Positions 35,525 to 43,950 of a stretch of DNA of 64,000 bases are shown one piece after another (position 1 is the stretch's first letter; every line of letters begins with the position of its first letter). The stretch comes from Shinella lacus (GTDB lineage Bacteria > Pseudomonadota > Alphaproteobacteria > Rhizobiales > Rhizobiaceae). The position numbers and the translations under genes are program-made. The notes beneath the pieces are model-generated. The model made no database searches. It had not been told where the DNA came from and saw only the letters and a program-made list of their open reading frames with translations. The stretch covers positions 35,766 to 99,765 of the forward strand of contig NZ_WHSB02000021.1 in the NCBI RefSeq assembly GCF_010994755.1, in the 5' to 3' direction.

Positions 35525-35658
35525 CTCCGATCTCCCTCACCAACTTCAAGGCACGAGACACTGCAACGCGCTCGTGTTCAGGAACGCATATTGGCAAACC
35601 TGAAGTCAAGGACGTGGTGGGATTAAATGAAGTTGGCACGACAATCTCAAGCCAGAAC

Positions 35659-35672
35659 TTGACGAAAATCAA
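35659..35672 (-). promoter_or_regulatory. FNR/FixK box upstream of fixNOQP
   Basis: TTGAC-GAAA-ATCAA on the plus strand (one half differs by one base from TTGAT-N4-ATCAA), centred about 140 bases before fixN. It is the only notable element in the gene-free 35525-35876 stretch, which is visibly richer in A+T than the genes. Confidence 0.75.
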
Positions 35673-35876
35673 GTTTAGGCCAGAACGGTGCAATGAGACC
35701 TCTTTGCGCAGCGGCAATTGCCGAAGCAACGCGGGTAGGCAGCCGGAGAACGCGTTGCCAAAATCCCGCAGTTTTATCAAAGGTACGACTAATTATGAAG
35801 CGACTAATTTAGCGAAGGTCTTATTTCTCGTTACGCTGACCGGTTCGCCTAAGGCTTGGGGTCTCGTAGCTAATCT

Positions 35877-36179
35877 CTACGATAACGTCTTGATTGTTCC
35901 AATCACGCGAAGTTCGTCCACGGCTTGGTTGATTAATTCCTCGAGTCTCGAGATCAGCCTGCTGTTATTACCGTCGTCGTTGCGGGAAATCGCATTGATC
36001 AAAAATAATAAAGTCTCTCGGTACTCGGCCAAATTGCGAGGTTTGTAGCTCATAATGGCCTCGAAGATCGCCTCGACGCCTTTATCCAAACTATCAAACA
36101 CGGGACCCTCACAGTGATGGAGAGAATTATACAGTTGTTGCCGCATCTCGTGAAATCTGCCGATCAATGCGATCACCAT
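35877..36179 (-). CDS. Hypothetical protein between fixN and pseudoazurin genes
   Basis: A 100-residue, mainly helical soluble protein (FHEMRQQLYNSLHHCEGPVF, KGVEAIFEAIMSYKPRN, RLISRLEELINQAVDELRV). ATG 36179 is preceded by GGAGGAGGCTGGA, a strong ribosome site, which supports it being a gene. Codon use is A+T-richer than its neighbours, hinting at separate origin. No family recognised. Confidence 0.5.
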   Translation of the reverse strand: MVIALIGRFHEMRQQLYNSLHHCEGPVFDSLDKGVEAIFEAIMSYKPRNLAEYRETLLFLINAISRNDDGNNSRLISRLEELINQAVDELRVIGTIKTLS

Positions 36180-36350
36180 TCCAGCCTCCTCCATGGGTAA
36201 GAGCGTCAACCGTACCACGCTCGATGACGGCGGCCTATCGTTAGGATCAGCGAGCGATCCCCGCCATGTTGGTATGAGATGAGAGGGTCAGCGGCCTTAG
36301 GCAAGTTTGCACGCACGGTTCTGCCGACGAGGCGCATCTCTTCCCGTTGT

Positions 36351-36364
36351 TTGATCAACGTCAA
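36351..36364 (+). promoter_or_regulatory. FNR/FixK box upstream of pseudoazurin
   Basis: TTGAT-CAAC-GTCAA, centred about 77 bases before the pseudoazurin start; one mismatch to the symmetric FNR consensus. It fits low-oxygen induction of this electron donor. Confidence 0.75.
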
Positions 36365-36434
36365 AGAAGGGAGATGCCCCGTCGCCTATCCTTTGCATAT
36401 GAACGTATGACGTTCGTCAGCAAGGAGAACTTTA

Positions 36435-36881
36435 GTGCGTATCATAGCAAAGTGCATCGTCGGCGCCGCAGCAACCTTCATCTCGCTTGCCCTTCCGGCG
36501 GGTGCGGCAGACTTCGAAGTGCACATGCTCAACAAGGGCGCCGAAGGCGCCATGGTGTTCGAGCCCGCTTTCGTTAAGGTCGCCCCCGGCGATACCGTCA
36601 CGTTCATTCCCACCGACAAGGGCCACAATGTCGAAACGATCAAAGGTTTCATCCCTGAGGGGGCAGAAGCCTTCAAGAGCAAAATGAACGAGACCTATAA
36701 GGTCACCTTCGACAAACCTGGCGCCTATGGCGTCAAATGCACACCGCATGTCGGTATGGGCATGGTGGGCGTCGTCGTGGTCGGCGATGCACCGTCCAAC
36801 CTCGAGGCCGTCAAAACCGGCAAGCTGCCGAAGAAGGCTCGCGAGCGCATGGATGCGGCCATCGCAGGGCTGGGCCTGTAA
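36435..36881 (+). CDS. Pseudoazurin
   Basis: A 148-residue periplasmic blue copper protein. A signal peptide ends [13 protein letters not shown]. Type-1 ligands are His in [10 protein letters not shown] and the Cys-His-Met set in [19 protein letters not shown]. Pseudoazurin donates electrons to NirK and NosZ. GTG 36435 is preceded by AAGGAG 6 bases upstream, and no in-frame ATG gives a signal peptide. Confidence 0.95.
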   Translation: MRIIAKCIVGAAATFISLALPAGAADFEVHMLNKGAEGAMVFEPAFVKVAPGDTVTFIPTDKGHNVETIKGFIPEGAEAFKSKMNETYKVTFDKPGAYGVKCTPHVGMGMVGVVVVGDAPSNLEAVKTGKLPKKARERMDAAIAGLGL

Positions 36882-37070
36882 ACACGCGAACAAATCGAAG
36901 AAGAGGGCCGGAGAAAACGATCTCCCTCCGGCTCCTTACGCAATCTCTCTCAACTGAGACATTAAGTACGAGCCGATCCAAAACACGATTGTGTCGTTGG
37001 CAGGAACATGAGGACCGGTCGGACTTCGAAATCAACTATGTTCTCGGCCTGAGCTGGCTGGCGGAGCGCC

Positions 37071-37382
37071 ATGACAAAGATCGCAAAAGATGCACCGTCG
37101 TCACAACAGAGCTCTTACAAGGAGTTTTTCCTGGACGTGGCGTTTATCGCGAGAACCTTCGATATGAGCGAGGCTCGAGTGCGCGCGCTTATGACGCGGA
37201 AGCTCTTCAGGAGCGTCGTGGAGAAGGGCGTGGGCGACGACGACGGTCTCTGGAGGCTGACGCTGCGTTGCGGCAACAGGGCCTGGCAAGGCATTGTGAC
37301 GAGCAATGGCGATGTCGAACGGCAAACACTCGGTCATGTTCCCGCCACTCGAGATTTGAAGAACAAGCAATCGCGGATTTGA
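37071..37382 (+). CDS. DUF6522-like small protein
   Basis: A 103-residue soluble protein. The core FFLDVAFIARTFDMSEARV followed by VEKGVGDDDGLWRLTLRCGN and WQGIVTSNGDV resembles DUF6522 proteins, whose members are often near denitrification genes; the assignment is from memory and tentative. The role is unknown. Confidence 0.6.
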   Translation: MTKIAKDAPSSQQSSYKEFFLDVAFIARTFDMSEARVRALMTRKLFRSVVEKGVGDDDGLWRLTLRCGNRAWQGIVTSNGDVERQTLGHVPATRDLKNKQSRI

Positions 37383-37407
37383 GAGCTATTAGGGAGATTT
37401 CCTGACG

Positions 37408-37611
37408 TTGATAATTCATCCAGATGATCGCGCCCTGTTTTTCAGGCGAGAAGAGCACATTGAGGCCGTCTTCGGCGCTTTGAACAGCCATTCGGCTGTC
37501 GATAGCGAACTGCTCGCCGCGATGCTCGAAAGCTTGGAACAAGCCAGCAGCCTGGCATTGGGCAGCCTTCCACAAGACTCACCTCGATTTCCACATCGGC
37601 GCTACGGGTGA
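37408..37611 (+). CDS. Possible small hypothetical protein
   Basis: A 67-residue frame with TTG start. The N-terminal 50 residues (IHPDDRALFFRREEHIEAVF, LLAAMLESLEQASSLALGS) look protein-like and helical, but the C-terminus is not. No clear ribosome site. It could be a real small gene after the DUF6522-like gene or a chance frame. Confidence 0.25.
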   Translation: MIIHPDDRALFFRREEHIEAVFGALNSHSAVDSELLAAMLESLEQASSLALGSLPQDSPRFPHRRYG

Positions 37612-37618
37612 AGAGCCG

Positions 37619-37647
37619 CGGTCTTCAGTTTTTCACATTGAAGACCG
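37619..37647 (+). terminator. Hairpin after the 37.0-37.6 kb genes
   Basis: CGGTCTTCA-N11-TGAAGACCG, a 9-base stem with a T-rich loop, between convergent genes and 84 bases before the ubiX stop. Confidence 0.45.
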
Positions 37648-37730
37648 ATGTGTAAAATAGCCCATGCAATTCAAGCAGAGCAGTATTGTCCGCAGCGCTG
37701 CAAGATCTTGCTGCCGTCGTCAACTCTGTA

Positions 37731-38300
37731 TCATGTCCCCTGCCAGCTCTTCGAAAGCGGGGCGTGAGACAAGGCGAGGAGATCGATCGCGCGTGCTGCG
37801 AGATGGTCGACGATGTCTTCTACTGACTTCGGGTGATGGTAGAACGCGGGAACCGGCGGCATGACGATGGCGCCAATCTCGGTCACTGCGCACATGTTGC
37901 GCAAGTGGCCGAGATGTAGCGGAGTTTCTCGCGCAAGCAGCACGAGCCGGCGGCGTTCCTTCAGTTGGACATCAGCGGCGCGCGTCAGCAGTGAATCGTT
38001 GCGTCCCGTGGCGATTGCCGAAAGCGTCTGCATGGAGCACGGGGCGACGATCATCCCGCGAACGGGGAATGTGCCGCTTGCGATCGAAGCGCCGATATCT
38101 CCGATCGGGTGATGGTGGGTGGCGATGGAGAGGAGGCGAGTCAGTGCCTCCGGACCACATTCGTAATCCACCGTGCGCCGCGCCGCATCGGAGATGACGA
38201 GATGCGTTTCGACGGTGGACAGTGACGCGAGCCGTTCGACAATGCGCACACCGAGTGCCGCACCGGAAGCGCCGGAGATACCAATGACGACCCGATTCAC
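37731..38300 (-). CDS. ubiX: UbiX, flavin prenyltransferase
   Basis: A 189-residue UbiX protein that makes prenylated FMN, the cofactor of UbiD. Features are the N-terminal Rossmann-like VVIGISGASGAALGVRIVER, the SGTFPVRGMIVAPCSMQTLS loop and RRRLVLLARETPLHLGHLRN. GTG 38300 overlaps the ubiD stop by 4 bases (GTGA), so the two are coupled. Confidence 0.93.
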   Translation of the reverse strand: MNRVVIGISGASGAALGVRIVERLASLSTVETHLVISDAARRTVDYECGPEALTRLLSIATHHHPIGDIGASIASGTFPVRGMIVAPCSMQTLSAIATGRNDSLLTRAADVQLKERRRLVLLARETPLHLGHLRNMCAVTEIGAIVMPPVPAFYHHPKSVEDIVDHLAARAIDLLALSHAPLSKSWQGT

Positions 38301-39808
38301 CTGCCGGCCTCCCCCAGGCCGAGAGAAGACCAAAGTGCGTCAACCCCAGCCGTCACCTCTGGCGTCATCGTAAGGACCTGACCCCAGTCGCGACCGACTT
38401 CCGTGCCGATCTTTGTCGTGGCGTCCAGGCCCAGCTTGCCGCCGAGGCCGGATTTGGGAGAGGCGAAGTCGAGATAGTCGATCGGCGTGTTTTCCACTAG
38501 CATAACGTCGCGGCTGGCGTCGAAGCGCGTGGAGAGCGCCCAGATCACGTCCCGCCAGCTTTTGACATCGATGTCGCCATCCACTGCGATGATCAGCTTC
38601 GTGTAGCTAAATTGCGGCAGCATCGACCAGAGGCCCATCATGATTCGGCGCGCCTGTCCCGGATATCGTTTGTCGATGGAAACGATCATCGCACGGTAAG
38701 AGCAGGCTTCCGGCGGCAGCCACAGATCGAGGATTTCTGGAAACTGGCGTTTTACCCACGGTACGAAGAGTTCGCCCATCGCCTCGCCGAGCCTCGATGG
38801 CTCGTCCGGCGGACGGCCGGTATAGGTGGATAGATAGAGCGGGTTCTTGCGCATTGTGATCGCCGTTAGCTTCATCACCGGGAAAGGTTCGACCGAATTG
38901 TAATAGCCTGTGTGGTCGCCATACGGGCCTTCCTCGGCAGTCTCAACGGCAGAAACCGTTCCTTCGAGAACGATTTCGGCGCTGGCCGGTACGGGTGTGG
39001 GGATAGTCACGCCGCGCGCCGTCTCCTGTCGCCGGCCTTTCAACACACCGGCAAAACTCAATTCGCTCATGCCGTCCGGCAGCGGCATGACGGCTGAAAG
39101 GATCGTTGCGGGATCCGCTCCGATAACGACAGCGACCGGCATGTGCTGTCCCAGCGCCTTCCAGAGGCGATGGTGCCGTGCCCCGCCGCGATGCGCCAGC
39201 CATCGCATGATCAACCGGTTACGGCCGAGCTTCTGCATGCGGTATATACCAACATTGACGTCGGCAGGATCGTCCGGTGCTCGCGTGATGACGAGGGGCC
39301 AACTGACGAGGGGGGCAGGTTCACCCGGCCAGCAGGTCTGGATCGGCAGGTCGTCGAGATTGGCGTCGTCGCCCCGCCAGACGATCTCCTGGCAGGGCGG
39401 ACGCCGTGTCTCGCGCGGGTTCATCGACAGGGCGGCCCTGAGATTGGGCAGTTTCTGCCAGGCGTCCCGCATGGAGCGCGGCGGCTGCGGCTCGCGAAGG
39501 TCGGCAAGGAAGGCCGCGAGGTGTGGCAGCCGGCCGGTCTCAAGGCCGAAACCCCATTCGATGCGCTCGCGTGTGCCGAAGAGATTGGTAAGCAGAGGGA
39601 TCGGCTGGACCCGACCTTTCCCATCGACCGGCCGTTCGAAGAGCAGCGCCGGCCCGTCCTCGGCCAGCACGCGGCGATGGATTTCCGTAATCTCGTGGAC
39701 CAGCGAGACGGGCTCGCAAATGCGCTTCAGCCGTGCCCGCCGCTCTAGCAAAGCGACGAAATCCTGGAGGTTGCCAAAATGGCGCGGAATGGGGGCATCG
39801 GCTTTCAT
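38297..39808 (-). CDS. ubiD: UbiD, 4-hydroxy-3-polyprenylbenzoate decarboxylase
   Basis: A 503-residue prFMN-dependent decarboxylase of ubiquinone synthesis. Signatures: GRVQPIPLLTNLFGTRER, VNVGIYRMQKLGRNRLIMRW (metal and prFMN site), AEEGPYGDHTGYYNSVEPFP with catalytic Glu, and the C-terminal FDASRDVMLVENTPIDYLDF. ATG 39808 follows AAGGAAAGGT; longer frames are not supported. It is divergent from ubiTUV across a TTG-N8-CAA box. Confidence 0.93.
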   Translation of the reverse strand: MKADAPIPRHFGNLQDFVALLERRARLKRICEPVSLVHEITEIHRRVLAEDGPALLFERPVDGKGRVQPIPLLTNLFGTRERIEWGFGLETGRLPHLAAFLADLREPQPPRSMRDAWQKLPNLRAALSMNPRETRRPPCQEIVWRGDDANLDDLPIQTCWPGEPAPLVSWPLVITRAPDDPADVNVGIYRMQKLGRNRLIMRWLAHRGGARHHRLWKALGQHMPVAVVIGADPATILSAVMPLPDGMSELSFAGVLKGRRQETARGVTIPTPVPASAEIVLEGTVSAVETAEEGPYGDHTGYYNSVEPFPVMKLTAITMRKNPLYLSTYTGRPPDEPSRLGEAMGELFVPWVKRQFPEILDLWLPPEACSYRAMIVSIDKRYPGQARRIMMGLWSMLPQFSYTKLIIAVDGDIDVKSWRDVIWALSTRFDASRDVMLVENTPIDYLDFASPKSGLGGKLGLDATTKIGTEVGRDWGQVLTMTPEVTAGVDALWSSLGLGEAGR

Positions 39809-39839
39809 ACCTTTCCTTGCCGGGGAAAAATGGCGCGGT

Positions 39840-39857
39840 CTTTGACCTGGCGCAAAC
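39840..39857. promoter_or_regulatory. FNR/NnrR-type box between ubiD and ubiT
   Basis: CTTTGA-CCTGGC-GCAAAC, TTG-N8-CAA spacing, with one FNR-like half (TTGA) and one NnrR-like half (GCAA). It lies 31 bases before ubiD and 57 before ubiT. Confidence 0.55.
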
Positions 39858-39914
39858 TCCTTTGCCGCCGGGCTCCCTAGGTTCGGCCTGACGCTTCTCT
39901 CCAAGGCTAGCCGC

Positions 39915-40421
39915 ATGCAATCCCTTCCGCTCTTTCTCGCAAAACCGGTCGACGTCGCCCCCCTTTGGCTGGTGGAGCGGGTGGCGCGCCTGATCTTTTC
40001 CGGTGTATTGAAGGCCCACCCCGATCTTTTCGAACGGCTCGGCACCTATCGCCAGGCGCGCTACTGCTTTTCCCCGACCGACCTGCCGCTCCATTTCACC
40101 GTCGTTCCGGCGGCGCAAACGCTGGCGGTCTCACGCGGGCAGCCGCCGCAAGCCGATGCGCGCGTCGAGGGGCCGCTGCTGCTGCTGCTCGGCCTGCTCG
40201 AAGGCCGCTGCGATGCGGATGCGCTGTTCTTCTCGCGCGAGCTTTCGGTTACCGGCGACATGGAGGCCATGCTGGCGCTGCGCAATGCGCTCGACGACAG
40301 CGCCATCGACCTGCCGCGCGAACTTGGCAGGCTCGCCGGGCCGCTCTCGTTCCTGGTTGCGGGCACGGCACGATTCATTCGCAGCAAAGCGCTGGAAGGA
40401 AGGGACACCACATGGAACTGA
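39915..40421 (+). CDS. ubiT: UbiT, SCP2-domain ubiquinone biosynthesis accessory protein
   Basis: A 168-residue sterol-carrier-protein-2-fold protein, the lipid-binding factor of oxygen-independent ubiquinone synthesis. The core is LPLHFTVVPAAQTLAVSRG, then CDADALFFSRELSVTGDMEA, which is the SCP2 strand-loop typical of UbiT. It overlaps ubiU by 10 bases, and UbiU and UbiV follow, which secures the call. Confidence 0.9.
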   Translation: MQSLPLFLAKPVDVAPLWLVERVARLIFSGVLKAHPDLFERLGTYRQARYCFSPTDLPLHFTVVPAAQTLAVSRGQPPQADARVEGPLLLLLGLLEGRCDADALFFSRELSVTGDMEAMLALRNALDDSAIDLPRELGRLAGPLSFLVAGTARFIRSKALEGRDTTWN

Positions 40422-41389
40422 TCTGCCCCGCCGGCACGCCCGCCGCTTTTCGCGAGGCGGTGGAGGCCGGTGCCGATGCGGTCTATTGCGGCTTTCGCGA
40501 CGAGACCAATGCCCGTAACTTCCCCGGCCTGAACTTCAGTCGCGAGGAGCTGCGCCAATCGACTGCGCTGGCACAGCGCAAGGGCGTGCAGACCTTCGTC
40601 GCGCTCAACACTTTCATGCGGGCGGGCGATGAGGCGCTGTGGTATTCGGCTGCCGACGATGCCGTGGCGCTGGGCGCCGATGCGCTGATCCTGGCCGATT
40701 TCGGCCTGATGGCCTATGTGGCGGAAAAATACCCGCAGCAGCGGCTGCACGTCTCCGTCCAGGCGTCTGCCTCGAACGCGGATGCGATCCGTTTCCTCGT
40801 CGAAGCCTTCGGGGCCAGGCGCGTCGTGCTGCCACGCGTGCTGACGGTGCAGGACATCGCCCGGCTGACGCGGCAGATCGATTGCGAGGTCGAGGTCTTT
40901 GCTTTCGGCGGGCTGTGCGTCATGGCGGAGGGGCGGTGCTCGCTCTCCTCCTATGCCACCGGCAAATCGCCCAACATGAACGGCGTCTGCTCGCCGGCAA
41001 GTCATGTGCGCTACCGGCAGGACGGGGCGGATCTCGTTTCCGAACTGGGTGCCTATACGATCAACCGTTTCGGCCCCGGCGAGGCCTCCGGCTATCCGAC
41101 GCTCTGCAAGGGGCGTTTCGATGTTGGCGGCGTCGAGGGTTATGCCTTCGAGGATCCGGTCTCGCTCGACGTGATCGATGAGATCGACGCGCTGAGGGCG
41201 GCCGGCGTCTCGGCACTCAAGATCGAGGGCCGCCAGCGCGGCAAGGCCTATGTCGCGGAAGTGGTGTCCTCGCTGAAGAAGGCACTTGACGCGACGCCTG
41301 CGGAACGGGCCGTGCTCGTCGCCCGGTTGCGAACGATGAGCGAGGGTCAACGCACCACCGCCGGCGCCTATGACAAGCGCTGGCGATAG
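40412..41389 (+). CDS. ubiU: UbiU, anaerobic ubiquinone hydroxylase subunit (U32 family)
   Basis: A 325-residue peptidase-U32-family iron-sulfur protein. The four cluster cysteines are C169, C176, C193 and C232, at the same positions as reported for E. coli UbiU. The N-terminus ELICPAGTPAAFREAVEAGA and RFDVGGVEGYAFEDP are typical. With UbiV it hydroxylates the quinone ring without O2. ATG 40412 lies within ubiT's end. Confidence 0.95.
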   Translation: MELICPAGTPAAFREAVEAGADAVYCGFRDETNARNFPGLNFSREELRQSTALAQRKGVQTFVALNTFMRAGDEALWYSAADDAVALGADALILADFGLMAYVAEKYPQQRLHVSVQASASNADAIRFLVEAFGARRVVLPRVLTVQDIARLTRQIDCEVEVFAFGGLCVMAEGRCSLSSYATGKSPNMNGVCSPASHVRYRQDGADLVSELGAYTINRFGPGEASGYPTLCKGRFDVGGVEGYAFEDPVSLDVIDEIDALRAAGVSALKIEGRQRGKAYVAEVVSSLKKALDATPAERAVLVARLRTMSEGQRTTAGAYDKRWR

Positions 41390-41397
41390 GAGACGAG

Positions 41398-42336
41398 ATG
41401 ACGACAAATGCGGGCAAGCCGGCGCTCAGCCTCGGGCCGGTCTATTTCCTTTGGGACGGGCCGAAATGGCGCGATTTCTATTTCCGCATCGCGGACGAGG
41501 CGGCGGTCGAGCATGTGACGCTCGGCGAAACGGTCTGTTCCAAACGCCAGCATTTCAGCGAGCCGCATATCGCCGAGGTCGTCGAGCGGCTGGAGGCGGC
41601 CGGCAAGCGGGTGACGCTTTCCTCCCTCGCCATGGTGACGCTGCCGCGGGAAAGCCGCCATGTGCGCGACCTGATCGCCGACAGCATCCACCCCATCGAA
41701 GCCAACGACCTTTCGGCGCTCGGCCTCCTCAAGGGCAGGCCGCATGCGATCGGGCCGCTGGTCAACGTCTACAATGCGGCGACCGCGCGGCTGCTCGCCG
41801 CCCGCGGGGCGCAAAACATCTGCCTGCCGCCGGAACTGCCGGCTGCATCCATCCATCCGATGCTGGCGGCCATGCCGGACTTCTCCTTCGAGATTTTTGC
41901 CTTCGGCCGCATGCCTCTCGCCATCTCGGCGCGCTGCGCCCATGCACGCTCCAAGGGGCTGACGAAGGACAATTGCCAGTTCGTCTGCGGCGAGGAACCC
42001 GACAGCCTGCCGCTGCGCACGCTCGACCGCCAGTCCTTCCTCGTGCTGAACGGCGTGCAGACCATGTCGAACAGTTGCGTGGTGCTTGTCGACGATCTGG
42101 CGCCGCTGGTCGAGGCGGGTCTTTCACGCATCCGGCTGTCGCCGCAGGATTGCGACATGGTCGAGGTGGCGGGCCTCTACCGTGCGCTGCTCAATGGCCG
42201 GATCGACGGCGAAGAGGCGATCGCGGGCCTGGCAAGGGTCTATCCCGGCGTGCGCTTCTCGAATGGCTTCCTGCACAGGCAGGAGGGCGCGGCCTGGGTT
42301 TCGCGCGGGCGGAATGCGGCGACGGGACGCGACTGA
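41398..42336 (+). CDS. ubiV: UbiV, anaerobic ubiquinone hydroxylase subunit (U32 family)
   Basis: A 312-residue partner of UbiU. Cysteines C47, C180, C193 and C197 match the 4Fe-4S ligands of E. coli UbiV (with an 8-residue N-terminal shift for the first). Characteristic text: YFLWDGPKWRDFYFRIADEA and RCAHARSKGLTKDNCQFVCG. It begins 8 bases after ubiU. Confidence 0.95.
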   Translation: MTTNAGKPALSLGPVYFLWDGPKWRDFYFRIADEAAVEHVTLGETVCSKRQHFSEPHIAEVVERLEAAGKRVTLSSLAMVTLPRESRHVRDLIADSIHPIEANDLSALGLLKGRPHAIGPLVNVYNAATARLLAARGAQNICLPPELPAASIHPMLAAMPDFSFEIFAFGRMPLAISARCAHARSKGLTKDNCQFVCGEEPDSLPLRTLDRQSFLVLNGVQTMSNSCVVLVDDLAPLVEAGLSRIRLSPQDCDMVEVAGLYRALLNGRIDGEEAIAGLARVYPGVRFSNGFLHRQEGAAWVSRGRNAATGRD

Positions 42337-42344
42337 GGGGCGGC

Positions 42345-42806
42345 TCAGGCGAAGACGTCGCGCGCTTCCGCCTTTGCCGAGAGAAGCGCTTCCAGGATCA
42401 TCTGTTCCGAGAAGACGTGGCGGCGCAGGCTCTCCTGGAAGCCGCCGATCATGCGCGAAACCGTCTGCGGCGAGAGCCCGCAGCGATCGTCGGCGACGGC
42501 CTTCAGCGTCAGCGACAGTTCGTCGGCCGCGAGCCGGTCGCATCGGTGCTCCGCCTTCAGCCGCTCGATCGCGATAGCGGCGAAACACGAGCCGGCGTGC
42601 CGGTCGAAATCGGGAAAGAGCAGGCGTTCCTCAAGCTCGTGCACGGCGCCGAGGAGCGGCGGAACGGTATCGGCAAGCTCGCACAGCTCTCCGGCCAGCC
42701 CCGGCTCGCCCGCCGCCGCTTCAAGGCGCAGGCACAGGTCGAGCAGGTCGCGATGAAGCGCTTCGAGCCGGCCGATATCGGCGGCGGCAAGGGTTGGGAC
42801 GTTCAT
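42345..42806 (-). CDS. Hemerythrin-domain protein
   Basis: A 153-residue four-helix hemerythrin-like protein, with candidate iron ligands in LEALHRDLLDL, VHELEERLLFPDFDRH, LKAEHRCDRLAADEL and LRRHVFSEQMILEALL. ATG 42806 follows AGGAGG and is preferred over GTG 42809. It converges on ubiV and is divergent from norE. Likely binds O2 or NO or stores iron. Confidence 0.8.
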   Translation of the reverse strand: MNVPTLAAADIGRLEALHRDLLDLCLRLEAAAGEPGLAGELCELADTVPPLLGAVHELEERLLFPDFDRHAGSCFAAIAIERLKAEHRCDRLAADELSLTLKAVADDRCGLSPQTVSRMIGGFQESLRRHVFSEQMILEALLSAKAEARDVFA

Positions 42807-42815
42807 CACCGCCTC

Positions 42816-42980
42816 CTACTGGCCGAAGAACAGCACGGCGGCGATGACCACCGAGGCGCCGACGGCAGAGAACGTTCCGGCTCCCTGCAGCACGCCCATG
42901 CGATAGAGCATCAGGGCGAAGCCGGCGATGACCGGCGCCGCGACGAGGAGGCCGAACTGCGCATCCGTCATGGAAGTCAT
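42816..42980 (-). CDS. Small membrane protein upstream of the hemerythrin gene
   Basis: A 54-residue peptide with two hydrophobic segments (FGLLVAAPVIAGFALMLYRMG and FSAVGASVVIAAVLFFG). ATG 42980 has AAAGGA 7 bases upstream. It lies 9 bases before the hemerythrin gene and shares its direction; both are opposite norE across an NnrR-type box. No family recognised. Confidence 0.6.
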   Translation of the reverse strand: MTSMTDAQFGLLVAAPVIAGFALMLYRMGVLQGAGTFSAVGASVVIAAVLFFGQ

Positions 42981-43031
42981 GGAAGGGTCCTTTCGTTTTG
43001 CCGCCATCATGCAGCACCCGCCATCGCCGCT

Positions 43032-43049
43032 CTTTGTGCCGGCGCAAAG
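43032..43049. promoter_or_regulatory. NnrR box between hemerythrin and norE operons
   Basis: CTTTGT-GCCGGC-GCAAAG (TTG-N8-CAA), 40 bases before norE and 52 bases before the divergent 54-residue gene. Confidence 0.75.
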
Positions 43050-43080
43050 AAGGCCGCGGGCGCCTGCGCTAGGAAAGGCC

Positions 43081-43635
43081 ATGGCGACGATAGACGATAT
43101 GGACATGGCGGTCCGGAAGGCTAGGAGCGGGGAAGGCGATTGCCTGCTGCTCTGGATCCTGGTGTGGAGCGAGCTTGCCGCCTTCGGCGCGCTGCTCGTC
43201 GCCTTTCTGGTGACGACGGTGGTGGATGCCGGCGGCGCGTCCCTTCTCCGCTCGCATCTCCATCCGGGGCTTGCGGCCCTCAACACCGTGCTTCTCGTCT
43301 CCAGCGGCTGGCAGGCGGCGCTGGCGGTTCGCGGCGGCGCGGGTGCGGTCCGCCGTCCCCTCATGCTTGCGGCGCTTTTCGGCCTCGCCTTCGCGGCGGT
43401 GAAGATCGCCGAATATACGGTGGAAATCCGCTCCGGCATCGGCGGAGCCGGCACGCTTGCGGAACTCTATTTCCTCGTCACCGGCTTCCACCTGCTGCAT
43501 GTCGTCTTCGGCACGGGCATCCTCCTCCTCGTCGCCTGGCGTCCGTCGCGGGCCAATGTCGTAATGATCGCGACGCTGTGGCACGTGATCGACCTCGTCT
43601 GGCTCGTGATGTTCCCCATCGTCTATCTCACCTGA
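43081..43635 (+). CDS. norE: NorE, oxidase subunit III-like nor accessory protein
   Basis: A 184-residue protein of the cytochrome oxidase subunit III family with five helices, including LLLWILVWSELAAFGALLVAF and LYFLVTGFHLLHVVFGTGILL (the conserved ELYFLVTGFHLLHV motif). It aids nitric oxide reductase activity or assembly. ATG 43081 has AGGAAAG upstream; longer frames lack support. Confidence 0.92.
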   Translation: MATIDDMDMAVRKARSGEGDCLLLWILVWSELAAFGALLVAFLVTTVVDAGGASLLRSHLHPGLAALNTVLLVSSGWQAALAVRGGAGAVRRPLMLAALFGLAFAAVKIAEYTVEIRSGIGGAGTLAELYFLVTGFHLLHVVFGTGILLLVAWRPSRANVVMIATLWHVIDLVWLVMFPIVYLT

Positions 43636-43642
43636 GGCAGCC

Positions 43643-43918
43643 ATGACCCGACAGGCCCGCGAACAGTTCATCGCCACCCTTGCCATGCTGCTGACGCTCG
43701 CCCTCGGCGGTGCCTTCGTCGGCGGCCTCGGCGGCGGCCTGCTGGTGCCGATCGCCGCCGTGCTCGTCATGGCCTATGCGAAGGGACGTATCGTCATCCT
43801 CGATTTCCTGGAGCTGCGGGCGCAGCGCGGCGTCCTCCGATCCGCGCTGCTCGCCTGGCCGGCGGTGCTGCTCTCGCTCGCGCTCCTGCGCGCCGTCGCC
43901 GTCGCGCTCATCGGCTGA
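43643..43918 (+). CDS. norF: NorF, nor accessory membrane protein
   Basis: A 91-residue protein with about three helices. VMAYAKGRIVILDFLELR is the conserved NorF segment, followed by LLAWPAVLLSLALLRA. It lies 7 bases after norE and is known to support NO reductase activity. Confidence 0.9.
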   Translation: MTRQAREQFIATLAMLLTLALGGAFVGGLGGGLLVPIAAVLVMAYAKGRIVILDFLELRAQRGVLRSALLAWPAVLLSLALLRAVAVALIG

Positions 43919-43932
43919 CGAACCGCGCTGAT

Positions 43933-43950
43933 CTTTGCCTGCGCGCAAAG
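43933..43950 (+). promoter_or_regulatory. NnrR box upstream of norCBQD
   Basis: CTTTGC-CTGCGC-GCAAAG, a perfect palindrome in both half-sites, 125 bases before norC. It gives norCBQD its own NO-responsive promoter behind norEF. Confidence 0.8.
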
